Source of the DNA: Acidobacteriota bacterium
GTDB lineage: Bacteria; Acidobacteriota; Terriglobia; Bryobacterales; Bryobacteraceae
Assembly: GCA_003223115.1 (NCBI GenBank)
Contig: QHXW01000497.1
Coordinates: forward strand, 1-43,025
DNA: 43,025 nt
Direction: 5' to 3'
The translations under genes were made by a program, and so were the position numbers. Below, piece after piece: positions 1-7,329 of this stretch (position 1 is the stretch's first letter; every line of letters begins with the position of its first letter). The notes under the pieces were generated by a model that was not told the origin of the DNA, did no database searches, and saw only the letters and a program-made list of their open reading frames with translations.

Positions 1-1
1 G

Positions 2-338
2 CTCAACAAGATCTCTCAACCGGTGGAAGAAAACGACCGCAACTATCGCGGCTTCAACTTCTTCGATCCGCAGGACGAGAAATTATTCGAATCCCTCGTC
101 AGCGGTGAGTTCAACATCAGTGGCTTTCAGAACAAGGATCTGCGGCGGCGGCTGAGTGACCGAAACAGCGGCCAGATTTCAAGGACGATGAAACGTCTTC
201 GGGTTCACGGCTTGATCAAAAAGGTTGGCCACCTACAAGTACTACCTCACCGCACTCGGCAAACAGATCATCGCCCTCGGCCTGAAGCTCAAACAACTCT
301 ACATCATCCCCACCCTCTCAGCACAACCGGCTGGCTGA
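2..338 (+). pseudogene. 3' end of a winged-helix-like conserved protein, frameshifted
   Basis: The reading frame is already open at the window edge (LNKISQPVEENDRNYRGF...), so only the C-terminal part is present. The frame runs through RTMKRLRVHGLIKKVGH to about position 232. The natural continuation TYKYYLTALGKQIIALGLK is in another frame from 234 and ends in a TGA at 336-338, so one small indel near 231-234 breaks the gene. The segment looks like a C-terminal winged-helix DNA-binding region (Arg/Lys-rich recognition helix, then YKYYLT-GK wing). I recognise this as a conserved bacterial family but cannot name a function. Being partial and broken next to mobile-element debris, it is probably decaying, although a sequencing indel is possible. 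Confidence 0.6.
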
Positions 339-444
339 AAGTCCTGCCAAGTTCGCTCAGAATCTGTTGATATAGGGTACTAAATGTGTAGAAAGCACCA
401 GGGTTCCGGGATGTTCGGTGGGCCTGCCAAGGCGACAAGGATAT

Positions 445-472
445 TTGAAAAATGCGGGCCGCATTATATGAT
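445..472 (+). promoter_or_regulatory. Sigma70-like promoter with palindromic operator in the spacer
   Basis: A -35-like TTGAAA (445-450) and a -10-like TATGAT (467-472) are separated by 16 bp. The spacer holds a perfect 15-bp palindrome, AATGCGG-G-CCGCATT (451-465). The expected start of transcription lies about 30 nt before the ATG at 511. A dyad between the two hexamers is a classic repressor position, and also a place for MerR-type distorting activators. The regulator is unknown. Confidence 0.5.
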
Positions 473-510
473 TGAGCGTTATCCGATCCCAACGTCAACT
501 GAATCCACCT

Positions 511-1395
511 ATGCGCTCATGGTTGCTGGTCTCTACACTTGCGGCGCTGTGCCTCCCATTGGCAGCGCAACCACGTCTGCCCGCCCCAAAAACGGAGTTT
601 CTGTGGTCGGCAGGGGCCCCCGTCGCGCTGGGCAACGACGATGCGGATAAGCCTAGCCTGACCATCTATCTGCCGGACTCGAGCCAGGTCTCGGGCAGCG
701 GTGTCGTGGTTTGCCCCGGCGGTGGTTACGGCATGCTGGCCATAGACCACGAAGGTAAGCAGGTGGCTCAGTGGCTGACCGCTCGTGGGGTGGCCGCGTT
801 CGTCCTTAAGTATCGCCTGGGCCCGCGGTATCACCATCCCATCGAACTCGGCGACGCGCAGCGTGCCATTCGCTATACGCGCTCCCATGCCGTGGAGTGT
901 GGGATCGCGCCGCAGAAGATCGGCATTTGGGGTTTTTCGGCGGGTGGGCACCTGGCCTCAACCGCGGGCACTCATTTCGATTCCGGTAACTCCGGTGCGT
1001 CCGATCCGATCGATCGTGTCAGCTCACGTCCGGACTTCATGATTCTCTGTTACCCTGTGATCTCCTTCATTACCCCGTACGCGCACCGCGGATCGATGCG
1101 AAATCTTCTGGGCGATCACCCGGACCCGAAACTCGCCGCGAGCCTTTCGAACGAAACCCAGGTGACTTCGCAGACGCCGCCGACGTTTCTGTTCCACACC
1201 GATAGCGATGATGGAGTGCCGTCTGAAAACAGCGTGCTGTTCTATCTGGCCCTGCGCAAAGCCGGCGTGCCAACCGAGATTCACATCTATGAGCGCGGCC
1301 CGCACGGCGTAGGCCTCGCACCGTTTGATCCCATCCTTTCTTCCTGGACGCGCCGCCTGGAAGGCTGGATGCGATTGCACGCATGGATGAAGTAA
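511..1395 (+). CDS. Secreted alpha/beta hydrolase (acetylxylan esterase-like)
   Basis: The protein has 294 residues from the ATG at 511. That start gives a clean signal peptide (MRSWLLVSTLAALCLPLAAQ); an upstream in-frame TTG at 472 would overlap the -10 and add a polar tail before the signal, so it was not used. The oxyanion-loop motif VVCPGGGYG and the nucleophile elbow GFSAGGH (catalytic Ser) place it in the BD-FAE/esterase-lipase group; a DDGVP segment and a C-terminal GPHGVG supply the likely acid and His. Related proteins deacetylate xylan or hydrolyse small acyl esters outside the cytoplasm. The stop codon directly abuts the next start, so the two genes are almost certainly cotranscribed from the promoter at 445-472. 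The natural substrate is unknown. Confidence 0.85.
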   Translation: MRSWLLVSTLAALCLPLAAQPRLPAPKTEFLWSAGAPVALGNDDADKPSLTIYLPDSSQVSGSGVVVCPGGGYGMLAIDHEGKQVAQWLTARGVAAFVLKYRLGPRYHHPIELGDAQRAIRYTRSHAVECGIAPQKIGIWGFSAGGHLASTAGTHFDSGNSGASDPIDRVSSRPDFMILCYPVISFITPYAHRGSMRNLLGDHPDPKLAASLSNETQVTSQTPPTFLFHTDSDDGVPSENSVLFYLALRKAGVPTEIHIYERGPHGVGLAPFDPILSSWTRRLEGWMRLHAWMK

Positions 1396-3144
1396 GTGGC
1401 CAAACCGGACGCAGTCGTGCGCAAAAATCGCGTTGCAGCAATCGTAGTTGCCGGGCTTGTGGTGACCGCGGTTGGCTCCACGATAGCGCAGCCCCGTAAG
1501 CCACTCCGCTTCGAAATATCATTTCCCGCGTCGCTGCGCCCGACACCGCTTGATGGCCGCCTTCTCCTCGTGGTCTCGACCAAGAACGATAAAGAGCCGC
1601 GCCTGCAGATCGGCGAGGCTCTCGATACCCAACAGTTCTTTGGCGTCGATATCGACGGTCTTGCTCCGGGCCAGACTGCCGAGGTTGACGAATCCGCCCA
1701 GGGCTATCCGCGCGACAGCCTGGCGGAAGTGCCCGAGGGCGATTACTACGTGCAAGCCATCGTCAATGTCTACGAAACTTTCCACCGCGACGACGGTCAC
1801 GTCCTGAAAATGCACATGGACCAGGGCGAGGGCCAGCATTGGAACACTTCACCTGGAAACCTGTTGAGTGAGGCGAAGAAGATCCGGGTCGAACGCTCCG
1901 GCGAAGCCATAAGGATCGAGCTGACCAGGATCCTCCCGCCGATCACGTCCCCGAAGGACGCCAGGTACGTCAAACACTTTCGCATCGAGAGTCCGGTGCT
2001 TTCCAAATTCTGGGGCCGGCCCATGTATCTTGGCGGCGTGGTGCTTTTGCCGGAAGGCTTCTACGAGCATCCCAACGCGCGCTATCCGGTGATGTACTAC
2101 CAGGGGCATTTTAAGTCCAGCTTTGCCACGCCGGTGGAATTCCGTGAGCAGCCGCCCACGCCGGAGCTCAAAGACGACGACCGCACCTTGGCCGAATACA
2201 GTTACAAGTTCTACCAGGACTGGACTTCGGGCCGCCTGCCGCGCATGCTCATTGTCAGCATTCAGCATCCGAATCCGTTCTATGACGATTCCTATGCGGT
2301 GGACTCTGCCAACGTAGGACCATACGGTAGGGCGATTACGCAGGAGTTTATTCCGTATGTTGAAAAAACTTACCGCGCAATCGGCCAGCCCTGGGCACGC
2401 GTGTTGACAGGCGGTTCAACTGGGGGTTGGGAAGCATTGGCGCTCCAAGTTTTTTATCCCGATTTGTTCAACGGCTCCTGGTGCGATTGTCCTGACCCGG
2501 TGGATTTCCGCGCGTACCAGACCGTGGACCTCTACAAAGACAAGAACGCCTTCTGGATGGATAGCCAGTGGAAACTTGTGCCACGGCCCTCCACGCGCCA
2601 GACGGATGGTCTGCTGATTTCAACCCTGCGCGATGATGCGCGCCTGGAGGCCACGCTCGGCAGTCACGGACGCTCTACCGAACAACTGGATATCTGGCAG
2701 GCCGTATACAGCCCCGTTGGCAGCGATGGCTATCCACAACCGATCTTCGACAAGCAGACGGGCGCCATTGACCACGAAGTAGCCGAATACTGGAGGCAGA
2801 ACTACGATCTGCGCTACATCATGGAGCGCGACTGGAAAACGCTGGGCCCGAAACTCGTGGGCAAATTGCACGTGAAGGTGGGCACGAGCGACACCTATTA
2901 CCTGGACCGCGCTGTTCACATGCTGGAAGACTTTCTCGAAAGCACCAGACAGCCCGGGCGTGGCCCTTACTACGGCGGAGATTTCGAGTACGGCCCTTAT
3001 CAGCCGCATTGTTATTCAGGAGATCCCTCCGTACCTGTCAAAATCTCTCGTCTGACGATCAACCAGCGATACATGCCTCAAATGGCGGAATGGATGGTTC
3101 GAACGGCGCCCAAGGACGCGGATGTGAAAAGCTGGAAGTACTGA
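1396..3144 (+). CDS. Secreted esterase-like alpha/beta hydrolase
   Basis: The protein has 582 residues and starts with GTG immediately after the preceding stop codon, which implies translational coupling. An N-terminal hydrophobic segment (RVAAIVVAGLVVTAVGSTIA) is a signal peptide or anchor. The first ~190 residues look like a beta-rich accessory region (a ligand-binding-like EVPEGDYYVQAIVNVYE stretch). The second half contains an esterase D/Fes-like fold with PVMYYQGHF and the nucleophile elbow TGGSTGGWEAL; a WCDCPDPVDF segment follows. It is much longer than a plain esterase D protein (about 280 residues). It sits in a two-gene unit with another secreted hydrolase, suggesting joint action on an extracellular acylated or polymeric substrate; this is inference. 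Confidence 0.75.
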   Translation: MAKPDAVVRKNRVAAIVVAGLVVTAVGSTIAQPRKPLRFEISFPASLRPTPLDGRLLLVVSTKNDKEPRLQIGEALDTQQFFGVDIDGLAPGQTAEVDESAQGYPRDSLAEVPEGDYYVQAIVNVYETFHRDDGHVLKMHMDQGEGQHWNTSPGNLLSEAKKIRVERSGEAIRIELTRILPPITSPKDARYVKHFRIESPVLSKFWGRPMYLGGVVLLPEGFYEHPNARYPVMYYQGHFKSSFATPVEFREQPPTPELKDDDRTLAEYSYKFYQDWTSGRLPRMLIVSIQHPNPFYDDSYAVDSANVGPYGRAITQEFIPYVEKTYRAIGQPWARVLTGGSTGGWEALALQVFYPDLFNGSWCDCPDPVDFRAYQTVDLYKDKNAFWMDSQWKLVPRPSTRQTDGLLISTLRDDARLEATLGSHGRSTEQLDIWQAVYSPVGSDGYPQPIFDKQTGAIDHEVAEYWRQNYDLRYIMERDWKTLGPKLVGKLHVKVGTSDTYYLDRAVHMLEDFLESTRQPGRGPYYGGDFEYGPYQPHCYSGDPSVPVKISRLTINQRYMPQMAEWMVRTAPKDADVKSWKY

Positions 3145-3463
3145 CGTCCGTTGGCCCTGTGCTAATACTGTCCGAAAACGGGAGTCCGCGCTGTAAGAGC
3201 GCACATTGGGTTCGTTCCGCAAAATTGAAATTTTCGCCGGTGATGATGTGCGCACGAGCAACAGTACACCATTTCCATTAATAGCAGGAGCAACAGCGCC
3301 CGACGACAGCGGGAGAGGCAATTGACGGAGGACAGGGCGCGCTTTTTGTTTTTGTCGAGGCGTGATTAGTTCGTTGAAGCGGGGGACCACAGGCATTATT
3401 TAAGAACACAGGAGAATGCCTATTCCAGTCCGCGCCGTACGTTCCACAAAGAGCAGACGGAAG
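3145..3463. other. Intergenic stretch without a convincing gene
   Basis: There is no ORF with a ribosome-binding site or recognisable motif here. The stretch contains a REP-like hairpin (3386-3427, listed separately) and an AT-rich imperfect palindrome around 3222-3238 (AAAATT/AATTTT). It forms the outer flank of the group II intron remnant. Confidence 0.4.
3386..3427 (+). repeat. REP-like hairpin, copy 1 (long loop)
   Basis: ACCACAGGCATT and AATGCCTATTCCA are separated by a longer loop. The paired part is AGGCATT/AATGCCT. The outer sequences ACCAC and TATTCCA recur at 19320-19344 (+) and 37218-37243 (-). Confidence 0.5.
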
Positions 3464-3475
3464 AAACGACCGGCG
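3464..3475 (+). repeat. 12-bp direct repeat flanking the intron remnant (left copy)
   Basis: AAACGACCGGCG is identical to 4890-4901, where it forms one arm of the natAB terminator. The two copies bracket the group II intron remnant. On the minus strand this reads as a terminator-like half site just downstream of the intron's 3' end. Confidence 0.5.
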
Positions 3476-3575
3476 ATAAGCCCGGTTCCAATCGGGATAG
3501 GGGGATGCCTCGCGGCTCCACCCCTCCCACACCACCGGACATGCGGGTCCGCATCCTGCGGTTCGGCGGGTTGAG

Positions 3576-4027
3576 CTATCGGTTCACAGTCAATCTCGGA
3601 ATCCCAAGCGAGTCGAAGTAAACATTGGACAAGGCGATGCTGAGCGCGGGCGAGTTCGCCAATCGCCACGGTCCGAGGGGGCTACCTGCCGTTTGAGCGG
3701 CTAGGTCTTTGCCCACATCCCGTTGGCGCAACTCGGCAAACCGCGTCGTGCCCCGCTTCCACCGCTTCCAGATCGCAGACCGGAGTCTACGCCGGAGCCA
3801 CTGTTCAAGACTCGCCAACACGGAAGGCGTTTCACACTTTCCGAAATAGCCAATCCATCCCTGAGATAGCGGGATAGTTCCTCGGCCATTCGTTCCATGC
3901 TGACTCCTCTGGTCCGGCTCGTCAGTTCCCGTATCCGCTCCTTGAACCGGTCCACCGCTTTCGGCGCGATCCGCCGTTTTGGTACACGGGCACTCGTGAA
4001 GCTAAATCCTAGAAACTTCGGTTCCCA
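3576..4027 (-). pseudogene. ltrA-like: Group II intron reverse transcriptase/maturase, C-terminal fragment
   Basis: Reading the minus strand from about 4027 gives KFLGFSFT, RRIAPKAVDRFKERIREL, MAEELSRYLR, then after a one-base deletion near 3860 GWIGYFGKCETPSVLASLEQ, LRRRLRSAIWKRWKRG, and finally GVGKDLAAQTAGSPLGPWRL and ANSPALSIALSNVYFDSLG, stopping at 3576. These are hallmark motifs of the thumb and maturase (GIIM/domain X) region of intron-encoded proteins. The catalytic YADD palm and fingers are absent: at about 4027 the sequence changes abruptly to a recombinase gene on the other strand. Truncated, frameshifted and non-functional. Confidence 0.85.
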
Positions 4028-4434
4028 CCGTCTGGCCGCCCTTTATCCGGATGAAGTCATCGCCGGAATCCTGAATCGTCAGGGACGCAAGACGGCAAAC
4101 CGGAGAACGCTTTACCGCCAATCAGGTCGGCAGTCTGCGCCGCTATCGGAACATTCCGCGTTTCCAACCGCCGGCTGAGCCGTCCAGCGGAGAACTGGGC
4201 ATGAAATACATCCAGCCACCGCTGGCTGGCGGATGGTTTCATCCCAGGCGAGCAGGTCACTCCAGGGAGGAGCGCCGTGGCAGATTCGAATCACCGATGA
4301 GCTGCGAGCGCGCATCGTGCAGCAGGCGCCGCCGGAGTATCTGCCGATGCTCGAGACCACCATGAAACTCGGCGTTTCGCGTGCAGACGGTGTTGCAGCG
4401 TGTAAAGCGCGGCGAGCTGCAAGCGGTCTTGTGC
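4028..4434 (+). pseudogene. Serine recombinase C-terminal module fragment, inserted in the intron
   Basis: The plus-strand sequence translates, across several frameshifts, to YPDEVIAGILNRQGRKTA, RRYRNIPRFQP, HRWLADGFIPGEQVTPG, WQIRITDELRARIVQQAPPE and YLPMLETTMKLGVS. It closely matches the C-terminal part of the recombinase at the right end of the window (41222-43025, minus strand), e.g. YPDDVIAGILNRQGRKTA and YLPMLEATMKLGVS. A stretch corresponding to about LGVYPST is also lost. The catalytic, zinc-ribbon and coiled-coil regions are absent. Both junctions fall inside the oppositely oriented intron reverse transcriptase. Confidence 0.85.
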
Positions 4435-4704
4435 CAATGCCTGCTTGCAGTTTTCCTGTTCGCAGACTTCCTCCATTAACGGTTCGCCAATGGCCAGGCT
4501 TTCCGTCTCGCGCGTCCCCGCAAGCGATTCGGTCCCTTCCGCGGACACCCTCGGAGCTCCACTCCTAGCTAGGGTGGATCGCTCCACCCTCAGTCCCGAT
4601 TCCGGGACAAACGGCAGATCTCTCGAGGTAAGTTCGACCGCCTTCCGCACGCAACCGCCGAATTTACAACCAGTGCCCTTGATGGACATGGGCTTCGCGG
4701 TCAT
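4429..4704 (-). pseudogene. ltrA-like: Group II intron reverse transcriptase, N-terminal fragment
   Basis: From the ATG at 4704 the minus strand encodes about 92 intron-derived residues, ending in EPLMEEVCEQENCKQALAQ. This is the conserved start of bacterial group II intron reverse transcriptases (LMEEV-E-N---AL-QV), normally followed by GSPGIDG and the fingers/palm. Instead the frame runs into the antisense of the recombinase insert. With the C-terminal piece at 3576-4027 it represents the two ends of one gene whose middle, roughly 250-300 residues by comparison with typical family members, has been replaced. Confidence 0.75.
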
Positions 4705-4884
4705 TGGTCCGTTCGCCCGGCACCGTATGCCTCAGATCCGGTTCTTGTACATCGGCTCGTACGTTTGCTCCACGCTTCTTTCAGACCCTCCGTCGCCGGA
4801 ACGCCCTTGCGCTTCGCTATGATTTCACCTCCATCAGGTTGTCAAGGGGACTTACACCCCGAGCTGTCGAACATGCTCGAAACA

Positions 4885-4913
4885 CCAAAAAACGACCGGC
4901 GGAAGCGCCGGTC
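4885..4913 (-). terminator. Intrinsic terminator of the natAB operon
   Basis: On the minus strand an 8-bp perfect stem GACCGGCG/CGCCGGTC with a 4-nt loop (4894-4913) is followed by GTTTTTT. It lies 13 bp past the natB stop and directly precedes the intron remnant. Confidence 0.85.
4890..4901 (+). repeat. 12-bp direct repeat flanking the intron remnant (right copy)
   Basis: AAACGACCGGCG, identical to 3464-3475; this copy is part of the terminator stem. Confidence 0.5.
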
Positions 4914-4925
4914 CCACAAGAGCGC

Positions 4926-6107
4926 TCAACTCCTGAACAGCACGCTCTCGGTCTTGAAAATACGCACAGAGAACCAGAATGCCACCAGCGCGTAGAACAC
5001 ATTCGACAGAAAGGCGGCGAGAAAAGCCAGGTGTGAGAATTCGCCCAGCACGATCTCTTTGATCAACTGGCTCACGTTGAATACCGGGATCAAGGCCAGG
5101 CCGACGTTCAATTCAATCCCAGGCAGCATCCCCACAACCGCCGGAACAACCACCGCCATCACCACGGGCGTCAGAAGGCTTTGCGCTTCTTTAAAGCCAC
5201 GCGCAAAAAGCGCGATCGCGATCATCACTGAAGCGGCAAACAGCGCCGTGGGCAGAAGTGTCAGCAATACCAGCACTACTGTGCTCGCATCCGGCGCTGC
5301 GCGGCTCACCAGTCGCTCGAATTCCCCGCCGCCCTGCCCCAGGCCTGCACGCTGGATCGAGATCAAGATGCTCGCAATAGTGAGCATGGCGGTCAGAAAA
5401 CTCGCCGTGGTGGTGGCCAGAACTTTGCCCAGCACAATCTCCTCGCGGCTGGCCGGCGAAGCCAGCAGCGTTTCCATGGTGTGCCGCTCTTTCTCGCCTG
5501 CGGTCATGTCGATGGCCGGATACATTCCGCCCGTGAACATGAGCAGCAGCACGGCATAACCCAGCACACTGCCGAGAATGAAGCCGGCCATCTTCTTGGC
5601 TGGCGCAACATTCGTACTCTTCACCGTAAAAGGATTGAGCACGCGCTCGGACACGCCTAATCCGCGCAGGCTGCTCTTCACCTGTTCGAGCTTCAGCCGC
5701 TCGAGAAATGCCGTCAGCCTTTCGGCGGCAATCGAGGACGCTTCACGCGTCTTATCCACGTAAATGACAATCTGGCCGGTGCCGTCGGCCGCGCGAGTCA
5801 AGTCGAGCGATGCCGCCACTGACTTGTTCTCGACCGCGGCACGCGCATCCGTCTGCGGAACCAATTCGAATCCGACGCTTTTGAGCGCACCCGTCAAACC
5901 GGGCTGCGACACGCTGGCGGAAATGCCGACGCGCGCCGATTCATTCTGCGCTTTTTTGCCTAGATTCTGCGTGAAATAGTGGACGACCGCAAATAAACTC
6001 GGAACGGCAAGCACCGGCACCACGATCATGCTGATCAAGGAGCGCCGGTCGCGGAACATGTCCAACATTTCTTTCAGGTAAATGGTCTTAACCATCCGGA
6101 AAGTCAT
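4926..6107 (-). CDS. natB: NatB-type ABC-2 permease
   Basis: The 393-residue membrane protein starts with a cytoplasmic MVKTIYLKEMLDMFRDRRSL segment and a first transmembrane helix (MIVVPVLAVPSLFAVVHY). A ~130-residue extracytoplasmic region follows, and then a C-terminal cluster of five or so helices (FILGSVLGYAVLLLMFTGGM, VLVLLTLLPTALFAASVMIA, SLLTPVVMAVVVPAVVGML and others). This is the ABC-2/NatB architecture; MTAGEKERHTMETLLASP is a family signature loop. The start overlaps the ATPase stop by 4 bp (ATGA), so the two form one transporter. NatAB homologues export sodium or unknown substrates; the cargo cannot be read from sequence. Confidence 0.85.
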   Translation of the reverse strand: MTFRMVKTIYLKEMLDMFRDRRSLISMIVVPVLAVPSLFAVVHYFTQNLGKKAQNESARVGISASVSQPGLTGALKSVGFELVPQTDARAAVENKSVAASLDLTRAADGTGQIVIYVDKTREASSIAAERLTAFLERLKLEQVKSSLRGLGVSERVLNPFTVKSTNVAPAKKMAGFILGSVLGYAVLLLMFTGGMYPAIDMTAGEKERHTMETLLASPASREEIVLGKVLATTTASFLTAMLTIASILISIQRAGLGQGGGEFERLVSRAAPDASTVVLVLLTLLPTALFAASVMIAIALFARGFKEAQSLLTPVVMAVVVPAVVGMLPGIELNVGLALIPVFNVSQLIKEIVLGEFSHLAFLAAFLSNVFYALVAFWFSVRIFKTESVLFRS

Positions 6108-6862
6108 ACCACCGCCGCCTTTCTCATGCCGCCGCTATCCAGAAGCTCCAGAAAAATTTCGCGCAGCCGTTCCCGCCCCGTGACGGCTTTGAGTTCGCCC
6201 ATGGTCCCGATAATCCGTATGTGTCCTTCATGGATCACCGCGATCCGGTCGCAGAGGAACTCGGCTTCTTCCATCACGTGCGTCGAATACAGAATGCATT
6301 TGCCTGATTTTCGCGCGCTGACGATGAATTCTTCGATGACGCGTGCGGTGGGCACATCGAGGCCAGAGGTCGGCTCGTCCAGAATCAAAATGGGTGGATC
6401 GTGAAGCAGCGTGCGCGCCAGACCCACACGTTGGCGCATTCCCGTGGAAAGCTTGTCGACCTTGATATCGGCGAATTCCTGCATGCTCAGCATGGAGATG
6501 ACTTCATCGATACGGTCGCGCAAGCGGTCTTCCTCCATGCGGTTGAGCCGCCCGAAAATCCGCAGGGTCTCGCGGGGTGTGAGACGGTGGTAAAGGCCGG
6601 TATCACCTGATAGAAATCCGATTCTCCGCCGCACTTCAGCAGGCTCGGCCGTTACGTCGTGTCCATCCACCAGCGCGCGGCCCGCGGAGGGTTTCAGCAG
6701 CGTCGCCAGCATGCGCAACGTGGTGGTCTTGCCCGCTCCGTTCGGACCCAGCAAACCGAAGATTTCGCCGTCCCGTACCTCGAACGAGACTTGATCTACC
6801 ACGGCCCGGTCGCCGCGCGCCTTATCGCGAAAAGTCTTCGTGAGGCTCTCGACCTGAATCAT
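6104..6862 (-). CDS. natA: ABC transporter ATP-binding protein, NatA-like
   Basis: This 252-residue ATPase has all ABC motifs intact: Walker A GPNGAGKT (39-46), signature LSTGM (138-142), Walker B ILILDEPTSGLD (from 158) and the switch His in YSTHVMEEAE (His195). The GDTGLYHRLTPRETL stretch fits the NatA/CcmA-like exporter branch. It drives the NatB-like permease encoded next, with which it shares an ATGA stop-start overlap. First gene of a two-gene minus-strand operon ending in the terminator at 4885-4913. Likely membrane-associated at the cytoplasmic face. Confidence 0.9.
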   Translation of the reverse strand: MIQVESLTKTFRDKARGDRAVVDQVSFEVRDGEIFGLLGPNGAGKTTTLRMLATLLKPSAGRALVDGHDVTAEPAEVRRRIGFLSGDTGLYHRLTPRETLRIFGRLNRMEEDRLRDRIDEVISMLSMQEFADIKVDKLSTGMRQRVGLARTLLHDPPILILDEPTSGLDVPTARVIEEFIVSARKSGKCILYSTHVMEEAEFLCDRIAVIHEGHIRIIGTMGELKAVTGRERLREIFLELLDSGGMRKAAVV

Positions 6863-7020
6863 TGGTTTACCTCTTTAATCGACGTGATCGCGCTTTTCTA
6901 CCGGTGGCCGTGACTGCAGCGGCACTCTCAGGCCATGTGTGTCTTGTGTAGCACACAGGCGCCCATACACGGAGAGCGCGTGCTCTCCTGACTCGTGACG
7001 TCCGTCTTCTGTCTTCTGAA

Positions 7021-7329
7021 TTACTTCGCCGCCGTGATGGATTGCACCTGAATGATGTTGCCGTTCAGAGTGCCGGTAACTTTCACCTTTTGCCCCGCGA
7101 ACTTTTCGGGAGTCTTCTGATCGCTCAGCTCGTAAACATTCGAGCCATCGAGCAGGGAGTACTTTGAGCCGGCCCTGACGCAATCGGTGACACATTTCGA
7201 GTCCGGCTTGATGTTCATCATGGCGTGGTCTTTCCCGCACATGGCATCCGTGATGACGCCCGTGAAGGTCTTCGGCGCAGCCGCCATTAATGCAGAGCAG
7301 GCGAATACGGTGAGAATGATTATCTTCAT
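7021..7329 (-). CDS. Small secreted DUF5818-like protein
   Basis: This 102-residue protein has a clear signal peptide (MKIIILTVFACSALMAAA). The mature part reads FTGVITDAMCGKDHAMM...CVTDCVRAGSKYSLLDGSNVYEL and ends in a beta-rich KVKVTGTLNGNIIQVQSI, resembling an OB-like fold. Three cysteines (MCGKDH, CVTDC) plus His and Met residues could bind metal or form disulphides. The family is common in Acidobacteriota and, as far as I know, uncharacterised; the DUF5818 assignment is from memory of its motif pattern. The start overlaps the stop of the chlorite-dismutase-family gene by 4 bp, so they are translationally coupled. A 7-bp hairpin GGAGAGC-GCGT-GCTCTCC at 6971-6988 lies just downstream. Confidence 0.7.
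   Translation of the reverse strand: MKIIILTVFACSALMAAAPKTFTGVITDAMCGKDHAMMNIKPDSKCVTDCVRAGSKYSLLDGSNVYELSDQKTPEKFAGQKVKVTGTLNGNIIQVQSITAAK

Larger units (their letters stand above)
3494..4886 (-). mobile_element. Group II intron remnant, chimeric and inactive
   Basis: On the minus strand the element begins just behind the T-tract of the natAB terminator. It runs through domain-I-like RNA (GGGGTGTAAGTCCCC near 4850) and the N-terminal part of a reverse transcriptase. After a foreign insert come the maturase C-terminus and a 3' structured end. The 3' end (about 3494-3570) carries a domain V-like hairpin followed by GTGTGGGAGGGG. A domain VI-like hairpin with a GCC-GCGA-GGC tip follows, and the element closes with CCCCCTATCCCGAT. 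Group II introns of this kind are self-splicing retroelements; here the palm of the RT is missing, so it cannot move by itself. The boundaries are my estimate to within about 10 bp. Confidence 0.75.

Noticed and set aside
4028-4434. Functional gene in the recombinase-like fragment
   Set aside because: Several frameshifts and an internal deletion; only the accessory C-terminal region is represented.
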